NCBI GenBank assembly: GCA_034928745.1
Contig: JAYFOS010000018.1
Span: 4,714-68,713 of the forward strand
Source: Bact-08 sp034928745
Lineage (GTDB): Bacteria > Bacteroidota > Bacteroidia > Bacteroidales > UBA932
Length of the DNA: 64,000 nucleotides
Reading direction: 5' to 3'
In this document: positions 9,331 through 18,056 of the stretch, piece after piece
How the letters are laid out: each line of letters opens with the position of its first letter
How positions within the stretch are numbered: the stretch's first letter is position 1
The notes under the pieces: generated by a model
What the model was told of the DNA's origin: nothing
Database searches by the model: none
Seen by the model: the letters and a program-made list of their open reading frames with translations, nothing else
Translations under genes and position numbers: made by a program

Positions 9331-10682
9331 AGAGGTTTTTTGTCTTTGTATACGCCGTAATTCTTAGCATCTTCATCAACTTTTATCCTTGTGCCAGACT
9401 GTAGTGGTATTGTTGTTGATTTGGCAGCGGGAATCTCCGGCCAGGCACCTGTTGATATATATGTTAAAGCAGATTGTAACCAATCCTCTTCCAACCCGAA
9501 ATCATGATAGAGGTCGTCCGGTCTTTGATGATCAGGAACAAGACCATCTTCATAATCACCCTGTCCTAAACTATTAACACTATAGAACGCTATCGGAAGG
9601 AATACAAAATCAGGGTAAATCTCTTCATCTTCAGGATAGAACCAAACATACATGCCGTTTGGTTTGCCATATGTTGTCCTTCCGATTTGCAGGACATTCA
9701 TTAGTGGCCGAAATCCATTGATTATTACTTCACTTGCTGAAGCAGTGCCACCTCCTGTTAAAATTATCAACCTGTCCAGATCCAGTGAGTTGTTTACTCT
9801 ACTGACAATAGTCATGGTACTTGTCTGAGAGTCGTATGATGAAAGTTTGTCATTGTGTTTACGACGAGCAACAACCTTACCGTTGGCACTAGCCGGGGCA
9901 ATGTAGTTGGAAAGCAATTGTGTGGCAGCTCCGTCTCCGCCGCCATTGTACCTGAGGTCAAGTATCAGCTCTCTTACGTTTGCAGATTTGAATACTGCCA
10001 TAGCTGTCTCAATATCTGAAAGCATGCCTGCCTTAAATGCATAGTAGTTGAAATATGCGACAGGGTAAGGTAATCCGGGGAAATCCGCAGATGTAATGAC
10101 CATACTCTTCAGCACAGATCTGGTGCTTACCTCCCTGGCATTTGCCGTGAATGTATATGAGATCCCGTCATATTTTCTGAAAGTAAAAGAATTTGTACTA
10201 TTGTTAATCAAGGTGTTGAAGGTCCCGTTGCGTATCAGATCAGCAACAGGAGTCCCGTTCAGATGTGTCAACTCATATCCTCTTTTTACCCCTTTTTCTG
10301 ACATAGGAGAATTATCAAATACGTATCTCACCCTGACACTATAATCGTTGTAATGATCGATAGGCTGGGCATAACTTGCTCCATAAGTAAGATAAACTCC
10401 TGTCTCTGAATCAGTGTACTCCTCGCCTGACATCATCCATGACCATCTGTCTTTTGTTACCAATAAAGTATCAAAGTATTCATAGAGGGAAGATATTGGA
10501 TCAGGATCGATATTCACTGGGATTTCTTTATACCAGTAATAAACGTCATTCATAAGAGAGTACAGATAACTTTTTTCAACACTCAACTCATCGCGATTCA
10601 CCTTGTCGCAAGATGTTAATATAAATGGGAAAATGATAAGAATTGCCGAAAAAAGCAGAATTTTCTTTATTAAAGTTGCCAT
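9327..10682 (-). CDS. S41 family C-terminal processing-type peptidase lipoprotein
   Basis: The protein has 451 residues with a lipoprotein signal (ILTSCDK, lipobox Cys near residue 26), so it is probably membrane-anchored. A PDZ-like segment (FDNSPMSEKGVKRGYELTHLNGTPV) precedes the S41 core: ILDLRYNGGGDG, then TGGGTASASEVIINGF with the candidate nucleophile Ser, and TYGKPNGM with the candidate general-base Lys. This matches the Bacteroidota S41 lipoprotein group. It is first in an operon with the M28 peptidase and divergent from tpx. Substrates are unknown. Confidence 0.92.
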   Translation of the reverse strand: MATLIKKILLFSAILIIFPFILTSCDKVNRDELSVEKSYLYSLMNDVYYWYKEIPVNIDPDPISSLYEYFDTLLVTKDRWSWMMSGEEYTDSETGVYLTYGASYAQPIDHYNDYSVRVRYVFDNSPMSEKGVKRGYELTHLNGTPVADLIRNGTFNTLINNSTNSFTFRKYDGISYTFTANAREVSTRSVLKSMVITSADFPGLPYPVAYFNYYAFKAGMLSDIETAMAVFKSANVRELILDLRYNGGGDGAATQLLSNYIAPASANGKVVARRKHNDKLSSYDSQTSTMTIVSRVNNSLDLDRLIILTGGGTASASEVIINGFRPLMNVLQIGRTTYGKPNGMYVWFYPEDEEIYPDFVFLPIAFYSVNSLGQGDYEDGLVPDHQRPDDLYHDFGLEEDWLQSALTYISTGAWPEIPAAKSTTIPLQSGTRIKVDEDAKNYGVYKDKKPL

Positions 10683-10766
10683 TATTTGATACGATTTGGG
10701 TAATAAAGGTAAACAAATTAAATTTATTGGTGTTTTATATAAAAAGCAAATACAAAATTAAATATT

Positions 10767-11297
10767 ATGAAAGAATTGGCATCAATTGAGACAAAAAATA
10801 TATTTACATCCAAAGGCATCCCCCTTACACTTATTGGCAAACAGATAGAAGTTGGTGATGAAGCTCCTGAAATAGTTGCTACAGATATCTCAATGAAGGA
10901 GGTAAAACTCTCTGATTACAACGGAAAAGTTGTTGTTATCAGCGTCTTTCCGTCAATCGACACAGGTGTTTGTGCTACACAGACCAGAACATTCAACAAA
11001 AAGGCAACCACACTTTCAGATGATGTTGTAATACTAACAATCTCAAAGGATCTTCCTTTTGCTTTAGGCCGTTTCTGTGCAGCAGAAGGAATAACAAATA
11101 TATTCCCGTTGTCAGATTATAAACAATCTAAATTTGGCTTGGAGTATGGGTTTCTGATCAAGGAGAACCAACTTCTTGCAAGAGGAGTTGTTGTTGTAGA
11201 CAAGAGTGGAAAAGTCCGTTATAAAGAGATAACAAAGGATATAGTTATTGAGCCTGACTATGATAAAGCGATTGAGGCGGTAAAGAAACTGCTGTAA
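10767..11297 (+). CDS. tpx: Thiol peroxidase Tpx
   Basis: The 176-residue protein is the usual length. The peroxidatic Cys is in FPSIDTGVCATQTRTFNKKA and the resolving Cys in LGRFCAAEGI; both are intact, giving the atypical 2-Cys Tpx type that reduces hydroperoxides using thioredoxin. It is a cytoplasmic or periplasm-facing antioxidant enzyme; no convincing signal peptide is seen. It is divergent from the S41-M28 operon across an 84-bp spacer in which I see no exact TAnnTTTG element. Its stop codon directly abuts the 3' end of the YbaN-like gene on the other strand. Confidence 0.95.
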   Translation: MKELASIETKNIFTSKGIPLTLIGKQIEVGDEAPEIVATDISMKEVKLSDYNGKVVVISVFPSIDTGVCATQTRTFNKKATTLSDDVVILTISKDLPFALGRFCAAEGITNIFPLSDYKQSKFGLEYGFLIKENQLLARGVVVVDKSGKVRYKEITKDIVIEPDYDKAIEAVKKLL

Positions 11298-11669
11298 TTA
11301 ATAATTGTCCGGTCGGGTCTTTTTCATTGCAATATGAATCGTAACTCCGACTCCTACACCCGTAAGGATTAATTTGAGCCAGAGAGAAGAGGCAATAAAT
11401 ATAATTGATAGAATCAGCGTAAACCATAACATTGTTATGGTTTTTGCTTTTTGTCTGAGCGGCATCCCTCTTTTTGAATAGTAGTCCCTGATGTATGGTC
11501 CGAGATAAGGATTCCGGACCAACCAGTAAAATTTTTCAGGGGAAGAGTTCATATAAAAATATCCAGCAAGAAGCAAAAAAGGTGTCGTGGGTAATACTGG
11601 AAGAAAGATTCCTATTGTTCCACAAACTACACAAACTGATGCTATAATTATATAAACCGATTTCTTCAC
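11298..11669 (-). CDS. YbaN (DUF454) family inner-membrane protein
   Basis: From a GTG start at 11669 the product is 123 residues, the normal YbaN length. It begins VKKSVYIIIASVC and carries the family motif GIFLPVLPTTPFLLLAGYFYMNSS, with about three membrane segments. The frame stays open to an ATG at 11705, but those 12 extra codons lie inside the palindromic promoter 11687-11702, so GTG at 11669 is preferred. The gene is divergent from the alanine symporter and tail-to-tail with tpx. Function of the family is unknown. Confidence 0.85.
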   Translation of the reverse strand: MKKSVYIIIASVCVVCGTIGIFLPVLPTTPFLLLAGYFYMNSSPEKFYWLVRNPYLGPYIRDYYSKRGMPLRQKAKTITMLWFTLILSIIFIASSLWLKLILTGVGVGVTIHIAMKKTRPDNY

Positions 11670-11686
11670 TTGGTGTGAAATTTCTT

Positions 11687-11702
11687 TATATTTGCAAATA
11701 TA
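11687..11702. promoter_or_regulatory. Perfect palindrome giving back-to-back promoter -7 elements
   Basis: The 16-bp sequence tatatttgcaaatata is its own reverse complement. Each half is a full match to the Bacteroidota -7 element TAnnTTTG: 11687-11694 on plus for the symporter (ATG 11714), and 11695-11702 on minus for ybaN (GTG 11669). Neither direction has an obvious TTTG at -33, so upstream contacts may be weak. Two polymerases could not occupy the site at once. Confidence 0.65.
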
Positions 11703-11713
11703 CACTTAAAACT

Positions 11714-13102
11714 ATGAATTCTTTTGCTTCTGTTGTGGAAGGCATAAGTGCCTTTCTGTGGGGTTGGCCTATGATTGTACTTCTTTTAGGCACACACATC
11801 TACCTTACTATTGTACTTAAATTCCCTCAAAGAAAAATTTTCACGGGAATAAGACTGTCGGTTACAAAAGATAAAGGGGCAAATGGAGATGTCAGCCAAT
11901 TTGGTGCGTTGGCTACTGCACTTGCTGCAACAATAGGAACGGGGAATATTGTGGGAGTTGCTACAGCTGTTGCTTTAGGTGGTCCGGGAGCAGTGTTATG
12001 GTGTTGGCTTACAGGGGTATTTGGGATAGCTACAAAGTATTCTGAAGGCTTGCTGGCCATAAAATACAGGGTCAGGACTTCGGACGGAACTATGCTGGGA
12101 GGCCCTATGTATGCTCTTGAGAGGGGGCTCAACATGAAGTGGCTCGGTATTTTGTTCTGTATTTTTACTGCTGTTGCTGCATTTGGAATAGGAAACACCG
12201 TTCAGGCAAATTCAATCTCAATGCTTATTAATGAAACATATTCTGTTTCAAAATATATAACAGGTATAGTAATTGCTCTACTTACTGCTTTAGTTATACT
12301 TTTTGGAGTAAAGGGCATTGCTAAGGTTTGCGGGGCGTTGGTCCCTTTCATGGCCTTCTTTTATATTATAGGTTGTGTTTATATTCTGGTCATGAATTAT
12401 AACTTCCTTGGAGAAACAATAAGGATAATTTTTGAGTCAGCCTTTAGTGCGAAAGCTGCCGGGGCAGGTTTTTTGGGTACAACCGTCATGATGGCTGCAA
12501 GATACGGAATCGCAAGGGGGTTGTTTTCAAATGAATCTGGACTTGGCTCTGCGCCATTAGTTGCCGCTGCCGCTCAGACAAGAAACCCTGTACGACAGGC
12601 ACTTGTCTCTTCAACAGGCACTTTCTGGGATACTGTAGTAATTTGTGCCTTGACAGGTTTAGTTGTAGTAAGTTCTGTCCTTGCATTTCCAGATATAGAT
12701 CATAATAATGGAGCAGCATTGACAAAGGCTGCATTTTCTAAAATTCCTTTTGGCTCACTCATCCTCTCTGTCGGCATTGTAGCATTTGCGTTCAGTACAA
12801 TACTGGGATGGAGTTACTATGGAGAGAAAGCTGTGGAATACCTCGGAGGGAAAAAATTCATTGTATGGTACAGGGTGGCATGGATCATTGCTGTATTTGT
12901 AGGATCTGTAGCCAATCTTTCACTTATCTGGAATATTGCGGACAGTATGAATGCTCTTATGGCCATTCCTAACCTGATAGCGTTATTGCTTCTCTCTAAG
13001 GTTATAGCTAAAGAGACAAACAAATACTTGTGGTCCAAAAAGCTTGATGAGAATTCAAAAGAAGAGATCCCTCTGATAACAAAGGGATCCTCGGTGATTT
13101 AA
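11714..13102 (+). CDS. Sodium:alanine symporter, AGCS family
   Basis: This is a 462-residue integral membrane protein with about ten hydrophobic segments. AGCS signatures are present: QFGALATALAATIGTGNIVGVATAVALGGPGAVLWCW, and RGLFSNESGLGSAPLVAAAA with the conserved N-E-x-G-x-G. It imports alanine or glycine with Na+. The frame is open to an ATG at 11675, but that would place the start upstream of the promoter element at 11687-11694; MNSFASVVEG at 11714 is the sensible start. It is monocistronic, with a short gap to the convergent M49 gene. Confidence 0.94.
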   Translation: MNSFASVVEGISAFLWGWPMIVLLLGTHIYLTIVLKFPQRKIFTGIRLSVTKDKGANGDVSQFGALATALAATIGTGNIVGVATAVALGGPGAVLWCWLTGVFGIATKYSEGLLAIKYRVRTSDGTMLGGPMYALERGLNMKWLGILFCIFTAVAAFGIGNTVQANSISMLINETYSVSKYITGIVIALLTALVILFGVKGIAKVCGALVPFMAFFYIIGCVYILVMNYNFLGETIRIIFESAFSAKAAGAGFLGTTVMMAARYGIARGLFSNESGLGSAPLVAAAAQTRNPVRQALVSSTGTFWDTVVICALTGLVVVSSVLAFPDIDHNNGAALTKAAFSKIPFGSLILSVGIVAFAFSTILGWSYYGEKAVEYLGGKKFIVWYRVAWIIAVFVGSVANLSLIWNIADSMNALMAIPNLIALLLLSKVIAKETNKYLWSKKLDENSKEEIPLITKGSSVI

Positions 13103-13121
13103 AAACAATATCCGGATCCGG

Positions 13122-15140
13122 TTAGTTTACTACAGGCAGAAAACTATATTTCTTGCCATAGTCTCTCATTTGTTGCAGAAAATCCTTAGGATACTCTACT
13201 TTATAGTCAATAACCTTACCATCTTTCTCGACAGGGATGATGTCAGGGTTGATAAATCCTCCGTACGGCTTGAGATTTAAAGATGCATATCTCTCTTTGA
13301 GCTCTTTATGCAGCTGAGGATCTATGTTTATTCCATAGGTTGTTACAAGTTTTTTACCGGCTTCATAGTCTCCCTCGGATTTTATTCTCTGCAGCTCTTT
13401 AAGCAGTTCGCCAAAGAGAACCCTTAATTTTGCATAATCGTTTATTACGAAATATGTCTTCCCGTCACGAATTCTTTTTTCAATGACATTGTCAGCTTTC
13501 CCTTTCTCGAAGCACCACTCTGAGATCATCTTTCTGCCCTGCATATGAGCCTGAGTTACACTCTTTCCAAGGTCTATGCGTACAAATTGAGTGAATATGC
13601 CATTCCTTATATAATTAATATATTCAGCTTTATAGGCTGAGTCATTTGGAGTAATACCAAGTTCAACAAGTTTTGGATCTGCAAGATAATACAGTGCAAA
13701 AAGATCTGCTCTGGACTCTTCAAGTGTTGAACTGTAATCTTTCAGCGCATTTGGAGATGTTCCTTCACGTAATTGCCCCGAGCCATGGCCGAGACATTCG
13801 TGAAGATCGGTGTGAAGATTCCCGGTCAGGCTTCCGTATTGTTTGATAAGCTGTACCTCAGATTCATCCCATGAAAACTCCCCGCTCATTGTTTTTGGAG
13901 ATTCTTCTGCGGCTTTTTCATATGCATCAGTAATGTTTGCTATTGTTACAGACTTAGAACCATGTTCCTTTCTAATCCAATCAGCATTCGGAAGATTTAT
14001 TCCAAGCGGAGATACCGGGTGACAATCCCCTCCTAGTTGTACTGCATTGATTACTTTGGCAGATACGCCTTTAACCTCTTTTTTCCTGTATTTAGGGTCA
14101 ATAGGGGAGTTGTCCTCGAACCATTGTGCATTTTCACTTATTATCTGAGTTCTTTTTGATGCTTCAAGATCTTTTATATTTACCATGCCTTCCCACGTTG
14201 CCTTTAGTCCGATAGGATCATTGTAATTTTCTATGAAACCATTGATGAAGTCAACCTGAGATCCGATTTCCTTAACCCATGCGATATTATAGTCATCCCA
14301 GATTTTAAGATCTCCGCTCCGGTAGTAATCACAAAGAAGTTTTATATACTCTTTTTGCTTGTCGTTTTCAGCAACAGCGGCAGCTTTTTCCAGATGATAT
14401 ATTATCTTTTCTATTGCGGGACCGTATAAGCCGCCTGCTTTATAAACCATCTCCTCAACTTTTCCGTTTTGTTTAACTAGTTTTGAGTTAAGGCCGTAAG
14501 AGAGGGGCTTAGGGTCGTTTGGATTTTCCATTTTTGCATAGAAAGACTCTGCCTCTTTGGCTGTAACCCCGTCGTAGAAGTTAACGGCACTGCCTGTAAT
14601 CAGGTCTCCTTTTCCTGTAATGTTCTTTCTGTAGGGAGCAACTGATGGATCGAAGATGATTGGTAATATTTCTTCTTTAAGAGAGTCGAGCCCGCTTTTT
14701 GACATCAGGTCAGCAAAAAACTCTTTTGAACAACCAGGGATAATTTTCTCCTCGGCATAGTGGTGATGAATACCGTTGCTGAAGAAGACCCTCTTTGCAT
14801 ATATAGTGAATTCATTGTATTCCTTACTCTCCTTTTCGCCATTATAATTGTCCAGAATTTGTTCCAGCACCTTCCTGACCTTCAACCCATACTTTGAGTT
14901 CTGATCCCAGAATATGTCACGTCCGCACTTGACTGCCTCACTTAAATGGTAGATATACTCCTTTTGTTGAAGGGTTAGAGAATCCCATCCGGGAATTTGA
15001 AAACGGATGACTTTTATATCGGCAAATTCATCTGCCAGATATTTAAATGGCTCCTGGGTTTTTTCAGGAGTCCCCTGTTTACATGAGCACAATGAAAGCC
15101 CTGTAATTGTTGCAATAAGCATAATTTTAACGCAATTCAT
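13122..15140 (-). CDS. M49 family (dipeptidyl-peptidase III) lipoprotein
   Basis: The protein has 672 residues from the ATG at 15140. It has a lipoprotein signal (GLSLCSCKQG) and the M49 zinc signature H-E-C-L-G-H followed by the second zinc-ligand helix EESRADLFALYYL. These are the hallmark HEXXGH and EExRAD motifs of dipeptidyl-peptidase III, which releases dipeptides from peptide N-termini. A TTG at 15158 would extend the frame but coincides with the promoter element 15156-15163, so the ATG is chosen. The lipobox implies a membrane-anchored enzyme. It is monocistronic and divergent from the C11 peptidase gene. Confidence 0.94.
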   Translation of the reverse strand: MNCVKIMLIATITGLSLCSCKQGTPEKTQEPFKYLADEFADIKVIRFQIPGWDSLTLQQKEYIYHLSEAVKCGRDIFWDQNSKYGLKVRKVLEQILDNYNGEKESKEYNEFTIYAKRVFFSNGIHHHYAEEKIIPGCSKEFFADLMSKSGLDSLKEEILPIIFDPSVAPYRKNITGKGDLITGSAVNFYDGVTAKEAESFYAKMENPNDPKPLSYGLNSKLVKQNGKVEEMVYKAGGLYGPAIEKIIYHLEKAAAVAENDKQKEYIKLLCDYYRSGDLKIWDDYNIAWVKEIGSQVDFINGFIENYNDPIGLKATWEGMVNIKDLEASKRTQIISENAQWFEDNSPIDPKYRKKEVKGVSAKVINAVQLGGDCHPVSPLGINLPNADWIRKEHGSKSVTIANITDAYEKAAEESPKTMSGEFSWDESEVQLIKQYGSLTGNLHTDLHECLGHGSGQLREGTSPNALKDYSSTLEESRADLFALYYLADPKLVELGITPNDSAYKAEYINYIRNGIFTQFVRIDLGKSVTQAHMQGRKMISEWCFEKGKADNVIEKRIRDGKTYFVINDYAKLRVLFGELLKELQRIKSEGDYEAGKKLVTTYGINIDPQLHKELKERYASLNLKPYGGFINPDIIPVEKDGKVIDYKVEYPKDFLQQMRDYGKKYSFLPVVN

Positions 15141-15155
15141 AATTCTAAATTTAGA

Positions 15156-15163
15156 CAAATATA
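15156..15163 (-). promoter_or_regulatory. Promoter -7 element for the M49 peptidase gene
   Basis: On the minus strand this reads TATATTTG, an exact TAnnTTTG match 15 bp before the ATG at 15140. No TTTG lies at the expected -33 distance. Confidence 0.55.
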
Positions 15164-15185
15164 GCTCTTTGTGGCAGAAAAAGAT

Positions 15186-15193
15186 TAATTTTG
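15186..15193 (+). promoter_or_regulatory. Promoter -7 element for the C11 peptidase gene
   Basis: TAATTTTG matches TAnnTTTG, 13 bp before the ATG at 15207. The nearest TTTG upstream (15168-15171) is only 14 bp away, so the -33 element is uncertain. Confidence 0.5.
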
Positions 15194-15206
15194 ATTCTTA
15201 ATACTA

Positions 15207-16370
15207 ATGAATATAATGAAGCGGTCGTTATTTGGATTTACCATATTAGCCATACTTTTCCTCCACTCCTGTTCAATAAATGATTCACCCGATTCCGGTT
15301 ACAATAGAGTAGTGATTGTTTATCTTGCGGCGAACAACAACCTAAGTTCTTATGCAGAAAACAATATAAAGAGCCTTTCTGAGGGCTATCTTCCTGATGA
15401 GGAAAGCAAAGACATACTTCTTGTCTATTCTCATACAGAGAAAAGTGTACCGGTATTGCTAAGAATGTATAAGGATAAATCCGGATCTGTCAAGCAAGAT
15501 GTTGTATCCAATTACACAGATCAGAACTCTACGACATCTCAGGTGCTTGAGTCTGTACTTGACAAAGTCGGGGTTATATTTCCGGCCAAGGAGTACGGTC
15601 TGATATTATGGTCACACGGTACAGGATGGCTGCCGGAAGATTATTATGAAAATTCAACTCAGTATGGAGTTCAATTTCCGGATCCTTACGCGCACATAGT
15701 TAAAAGTTTCGGTTATGAGGATGGTGTGGAGATGGATATAAAAGATCTTAGCAGTGCTATACCATACCACCTTTCATTCATTATTTTTGATTGTTGTCTT
15801 ATGGGGGGAATTGAAGTTGCGTACGAATTTAAGGATAAGTGCGACTATATTGTAGCCTCCCCGACAGAGATTCTTGCAACCGGATTTCCATATGACAGAG
15901 TCATAGAGCCCTTGTTTGAGAGTCAGGCAGACCTAGAAGAGGTTTGTCAGATATATTATGATTTTTATAACTCTCAGAGCGGAGTATACAAATCAGGTAC
16001 TATTGCATTATACAACACAGTAAAGCTTGATGCTCTGGCTGCTGTAAGCCGGACGATTTTCTCGGCTCATAGAGATAAATTAGCAAGCATCTCTACAAAA
16101 AACATTCAGGGATATTTCAGGTTAAACAAGCATTGGTTTTATGACCTGGCCGATTATGTATCGCAATTTGCATCTCAGGATGAGCTCGTTCTTTTCAACA
16201 ACGCACTCACTGACGTTGTAACTGAGAAATATTCCACACCTACATTTCTAGATTTAACTATCTCCCGGTATTCAGGTATAAGCACATATGTGCCAAGTAA
16301 CGGCAGTACTTTTCTTGATGATTACTATAAAGACTATAAGTGGAATATAGCCACTCAGATGATAAAGTGA
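15207..16370 (+). CDS. Clostripain-like C11 family cysteine peptidase lipoprotein
   Basis: The protein has 387 residues with a lipoprotein signal (LFLHSCSIND). The C11 catalytic dyad is visible: His in GLILWSHGTGW and Cys in IIFDCCLMGGIEVAYEF. Members cleave after basic residues and are common secreted or surface peptidases in gut Bacteroidota. ATG at 15207 and the in-frame ATG at 15216 are both possible; both leave a usable signal. It is separated from the following rplY by a 119-bp promoter and leader region. Confidence 0.92.
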   Translation: MNIMKRSLFGFTILAILFLHSCSINDSPDSGYNRVVIVYLAANNNLSSYAENNIKSLSEGYLPDEESKDILLVYSHTEKSVPVLLRMYKDKSGSVKQDVVSNYTDQNSTTSQVLESVLDKVGVIFPAKEYGLILWSHGTGWLPEDYYENSTQYGVQFPDPYAHIVKSFGYEDGVEMDIKDLSSAIPYHLSFIIFDCCLMGGIEVAYEFKDKCDYIVASPTEILATGFPYDRVIEPLFESQADLEEVCQIYYDFYNSQSGVYKSGTIALYNTVKLDALAAVSRTIFSAHRDKLASISTKNIQGYFRLNKHWFYDLADYVSQFASQDELVLFNNALTDVVTEKYSTPTFLDLTISRYSGISTYVPSNGSTFLDDYYKDYKWNIATQMIK

Positions 16371-16377
16371 CAAATAG

Positions 16378-16407
16378 TTGCTGTCAGTTAGAAATTTTGT
16401 ATATTTG
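16378..16407 (+). promoter_or_regulatory. Promoter for rplY-pth-hslR
   Basis: TTG (16378-16380), a 19-bp spacer, and TATATTTG (16400-16407) together fit the Bacteroidota -33/-7 promoter. The leader to the rplY ATG is roughly 75 nt and holds a hairpin at 16445-16463. Confidence 0.75.
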
Positions 16408-16444
16408 CGCTCTCTAAAAAAGGAAACTTTTTTGGTGCAATGGG

Positions 16445-16463
16445 ATCCGGACCTTTTCCGGAT
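16445..16463 (+). promoter_or_regulatory. Hairpin in the rplY 5' leader
   Basis: The arms ATCCGGA (16445-16451) and TCCGGAT (16457-16463) are perfect complements around a CCTTT loop. It lies inside the leader, 26 bp before the ATG, and is not followed immediately by a T run. It could be an RNA-level control site such as ribosomal-protein autoregulation; this is inference. Confidence 0.5.
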
Positions 16464-16489
16464 TGAGTAACACATTTTAATTTTTTATT

Positions 16490-17074
16490 ATGAAGACATT
16501 TAATTTGAAAGGGACACCAAGAAGCGTGTCAAACAAACAGGCTGTCAAAACATTGAGGAGAAACGGTGAAGTTCCTTGCGTACTTTATGGTGCCGGTATC
16601 GAAAACGTACTTTTTTCAGTTAACGCAAAAGAACTTTTGCTTGTAACAAACACACCGAACTCTTACATCGTTGAACTTGAGATTGCCGATAAAAAATATA
16701 CAGCAGTTTATCACACTGCACAGTTCCACCCTGTAACAGACGAAGCTCTTCACGTTGATTTTCTCGCAGTTTCTGCAGAAAAACCCGTTTCAATCAATGT
16801 TCCTATCATTATCACCGGTAATTCAGAGGGCGTACGTCAGGGAGGAAAACTCAGCGTTTCAGCCAGAAAACTCAGAGTGTCAGCTTTAATGGCCAATCTA
16901 CCCGATACCCTTACTGTAGATATTACAAATTTAAGTCTTGGTAAGACAATTGTTGCAGGTGACCTTCAGTATGATAATATTCAGATACTTTCTCCTAAGA
17001 GTACAATTATCTGTGCTGTCAAGATGACAAGGGCGGCTATAGGTGCAGCAGCTGCCGCTGCAGCAGCAAAATAA
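16490..17074 (+). CDS. rplY: Ribosomal protein bL25 (Ctc/TL5 type)
   Basis: The 194-residue protein has the N-terminal 5S rRNA-binding L25 domain (about 1-90: KGTPRSVSNKQAVKTLRRNG, VPCVLYG) and the C-terminal TL5/Ctc beta domain (about 95-180). It ends in an Ala-rich tail (AAIGAAAAAAAAK). It binds 5S rRNA in the large subunit. It leads an operon with pth and hslR, a grouping of translation genes common in bacteria. The strong upstream promoter and long structured leader fit a ribosomal protein gene. Confidence 0.96.
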   Translation: MKTFNLKGTPRSVSNKQAVKTLRRNGEVPCVLYGAGIENVLFSVNAKELLLVTNTPNSYIVELEIADKKYTAVYHTAQFHPVTDEALHVDFLAVSAEKPVSINVPIIITGNSEGVRQGGKLSVSARKLRVSALMANLPDTLTVDITNLSLGKTIVAGDLQYDNIQILSPKSTIICAVKMTRAAIGAAAAAAAAK

Positions 17075-17091
17075 CAATATAGTGTTGTGGT

Positions 17092-17655
17092 ATGAGCTAT
17101 CTTATAGTCGGATTAGGTAACATCGGAGCTGAGTATGCTGATACCCGCCACAATGCAGGATTTTATATGTTGGATGCCCTAGCAAGGACATCCAACTTAT
17201 CTTTTATAAGTAGCCGTTATGGCTCTATTGCCGAGTATAGGTTTAAAGGAAAGAGGTTTGTTCTTCTCAAACCATCCACCTATATGAATTTAAGCGGAAA
17301 AGCCGTGAACTACTGGCTAAAAGCGGAAAACATCGAACAGGAGAATATGCTTGTAGTGGTGGATGATATTGCCATTCCGTTTGGAGAGTTGAGAATGCGT
17401 AAGCAAGGGAGTGACGGCGGTCATAATGGGCTGAAAGATATCATATCAGTTCTTGGCAACAACAACTTTGCACGCATAAGAATAGGAATAGGTGGAGATT
17501 TCTCAAGAGGACAGCAAATAGACTATGTCCTTGGAACATGGAGCTCAGAGGAGAGACTGGCATTGCCTGCTATTGCAGATAAAGCCATCGAGACTATCAA
17601 GATGTTCGGCACAGTCGGAGTTGACAGAACAATGAACTATTGCAACACAAAATGA
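17092..17655 (+). CDS. pth: Peptidyl-tRNA hydrolase
   Basis: This is a 187-residue cytoplasmic enzyme of normal length. The N-terminus (LIVGLGNIGAEYADTRHNAGF) contains the catalytic His in RHNAGF. KPSTYMNLSGKAV and VVVDDIAIPFGELRMRKQGSDGGHNGLKDI follow, all standard Pth motifs. It releases tRNA from prematurely dropped peptidyl-tRNA. It lies 17 bp downstream of rplY and overlaps hslR by 4 bp (ATGA). Confidence 0.97.
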   Translation: MSYLIVGLGNIGAEYADTRHNAGFYMLDALARTSNLSFISSRYGSIAEYRFKGKRFVLLKPSTYMNLSGKAVNYWLKAENIEQENMLVVVDDIAIPFGELRMRKQGSDGGHNGLKDIISVLGNNNFARIRIGIGGDFSRGQQIDYVLGTWSSEERLALPAIADKAIETIKMFGTVGVDRTMNYCNTK

Positions 17656-18056
17656 GCAGGGTAGATAAGTTCCTATGGTCTGTTAGGATTTACAAAACCC
17701 GCACAGATGCCACAGAGGCTTGCCGTTCAGGCAGGATAAAGGTTAACGGATTGGATGCTAAACCCTCACGAGAGGTCAAGGCGGGAGACATACTTACTAT
17801 CCGTAAAGGGAGTATACATTTCCAATATAAGGTGGTTGCCGATGTGGAACGCAGGCAACCGGCAAGATTAGTAGAGGAGTATATATTAAATATTACCCCT
17901 AAGGATGAACTTGAAAAGCTCAATATGCCCAGAGAGACCTTCTTCCTTGCCAGAAATCGCGGCACAGGCAGACCGACCAAGAAGGAGAGACGCGACATGG
18001 ACGATCTTCTGGACAGTGTGGACTTTCTATATGATACAGGAGAAGATGAAGATTAA
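17652..18056 (+). CDS. hslR: S4-domain RNA-binding protein, Hsp15 family
   Basis: The ATG at 17652 overlaps the pth stop (ATGA), giving 134 residues; a TTG four codons earlier is less likely. The S4 domain occupies about residues 1-65 (RVDKFLWSVRIYKTRTDATEACRSGRIKVNGLDAKPSREVKAGD), then a basic C-terminal region. Hsp15 in other bacteria binds stalled 50S-peptidyl-tRNA complexes, which fits its coupling to pth. The 3' end overlaps manA on the opposite strand by 4 bp. Confidence 0.9.
   Translation: MSRVDKFLWSVRIYKTRTDATEACRSGRIKVNGLDAKPSREVKAGDILTIRKGSIHFQYKVVADVERRQPARLVEEYILNITPKDELEKLNMPRETFFLARNRGTGRPTKKERRDMDDLLDSVDFLYDTGEDED

Noticed and set aside
11675..11713. Upstream start for the alanine symporter at 11675
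   Set aside because: It would lie upstream of the promoter element 11687-11694, and the extra residues do not fit the family N-terminus.
13112..13121. 10-bp palindrome CCGGATCCGG between the symporter and M49 genes
   Set aside because: Too short and without a T tract to call a terminator; could be chance.
15141..15158. TTG start at 15158 for the M49 peptidase
   Set aside because: The codon is part of the TATATTTG promoter element; the ATG at 15140 gives a proper lipoprotein signal.
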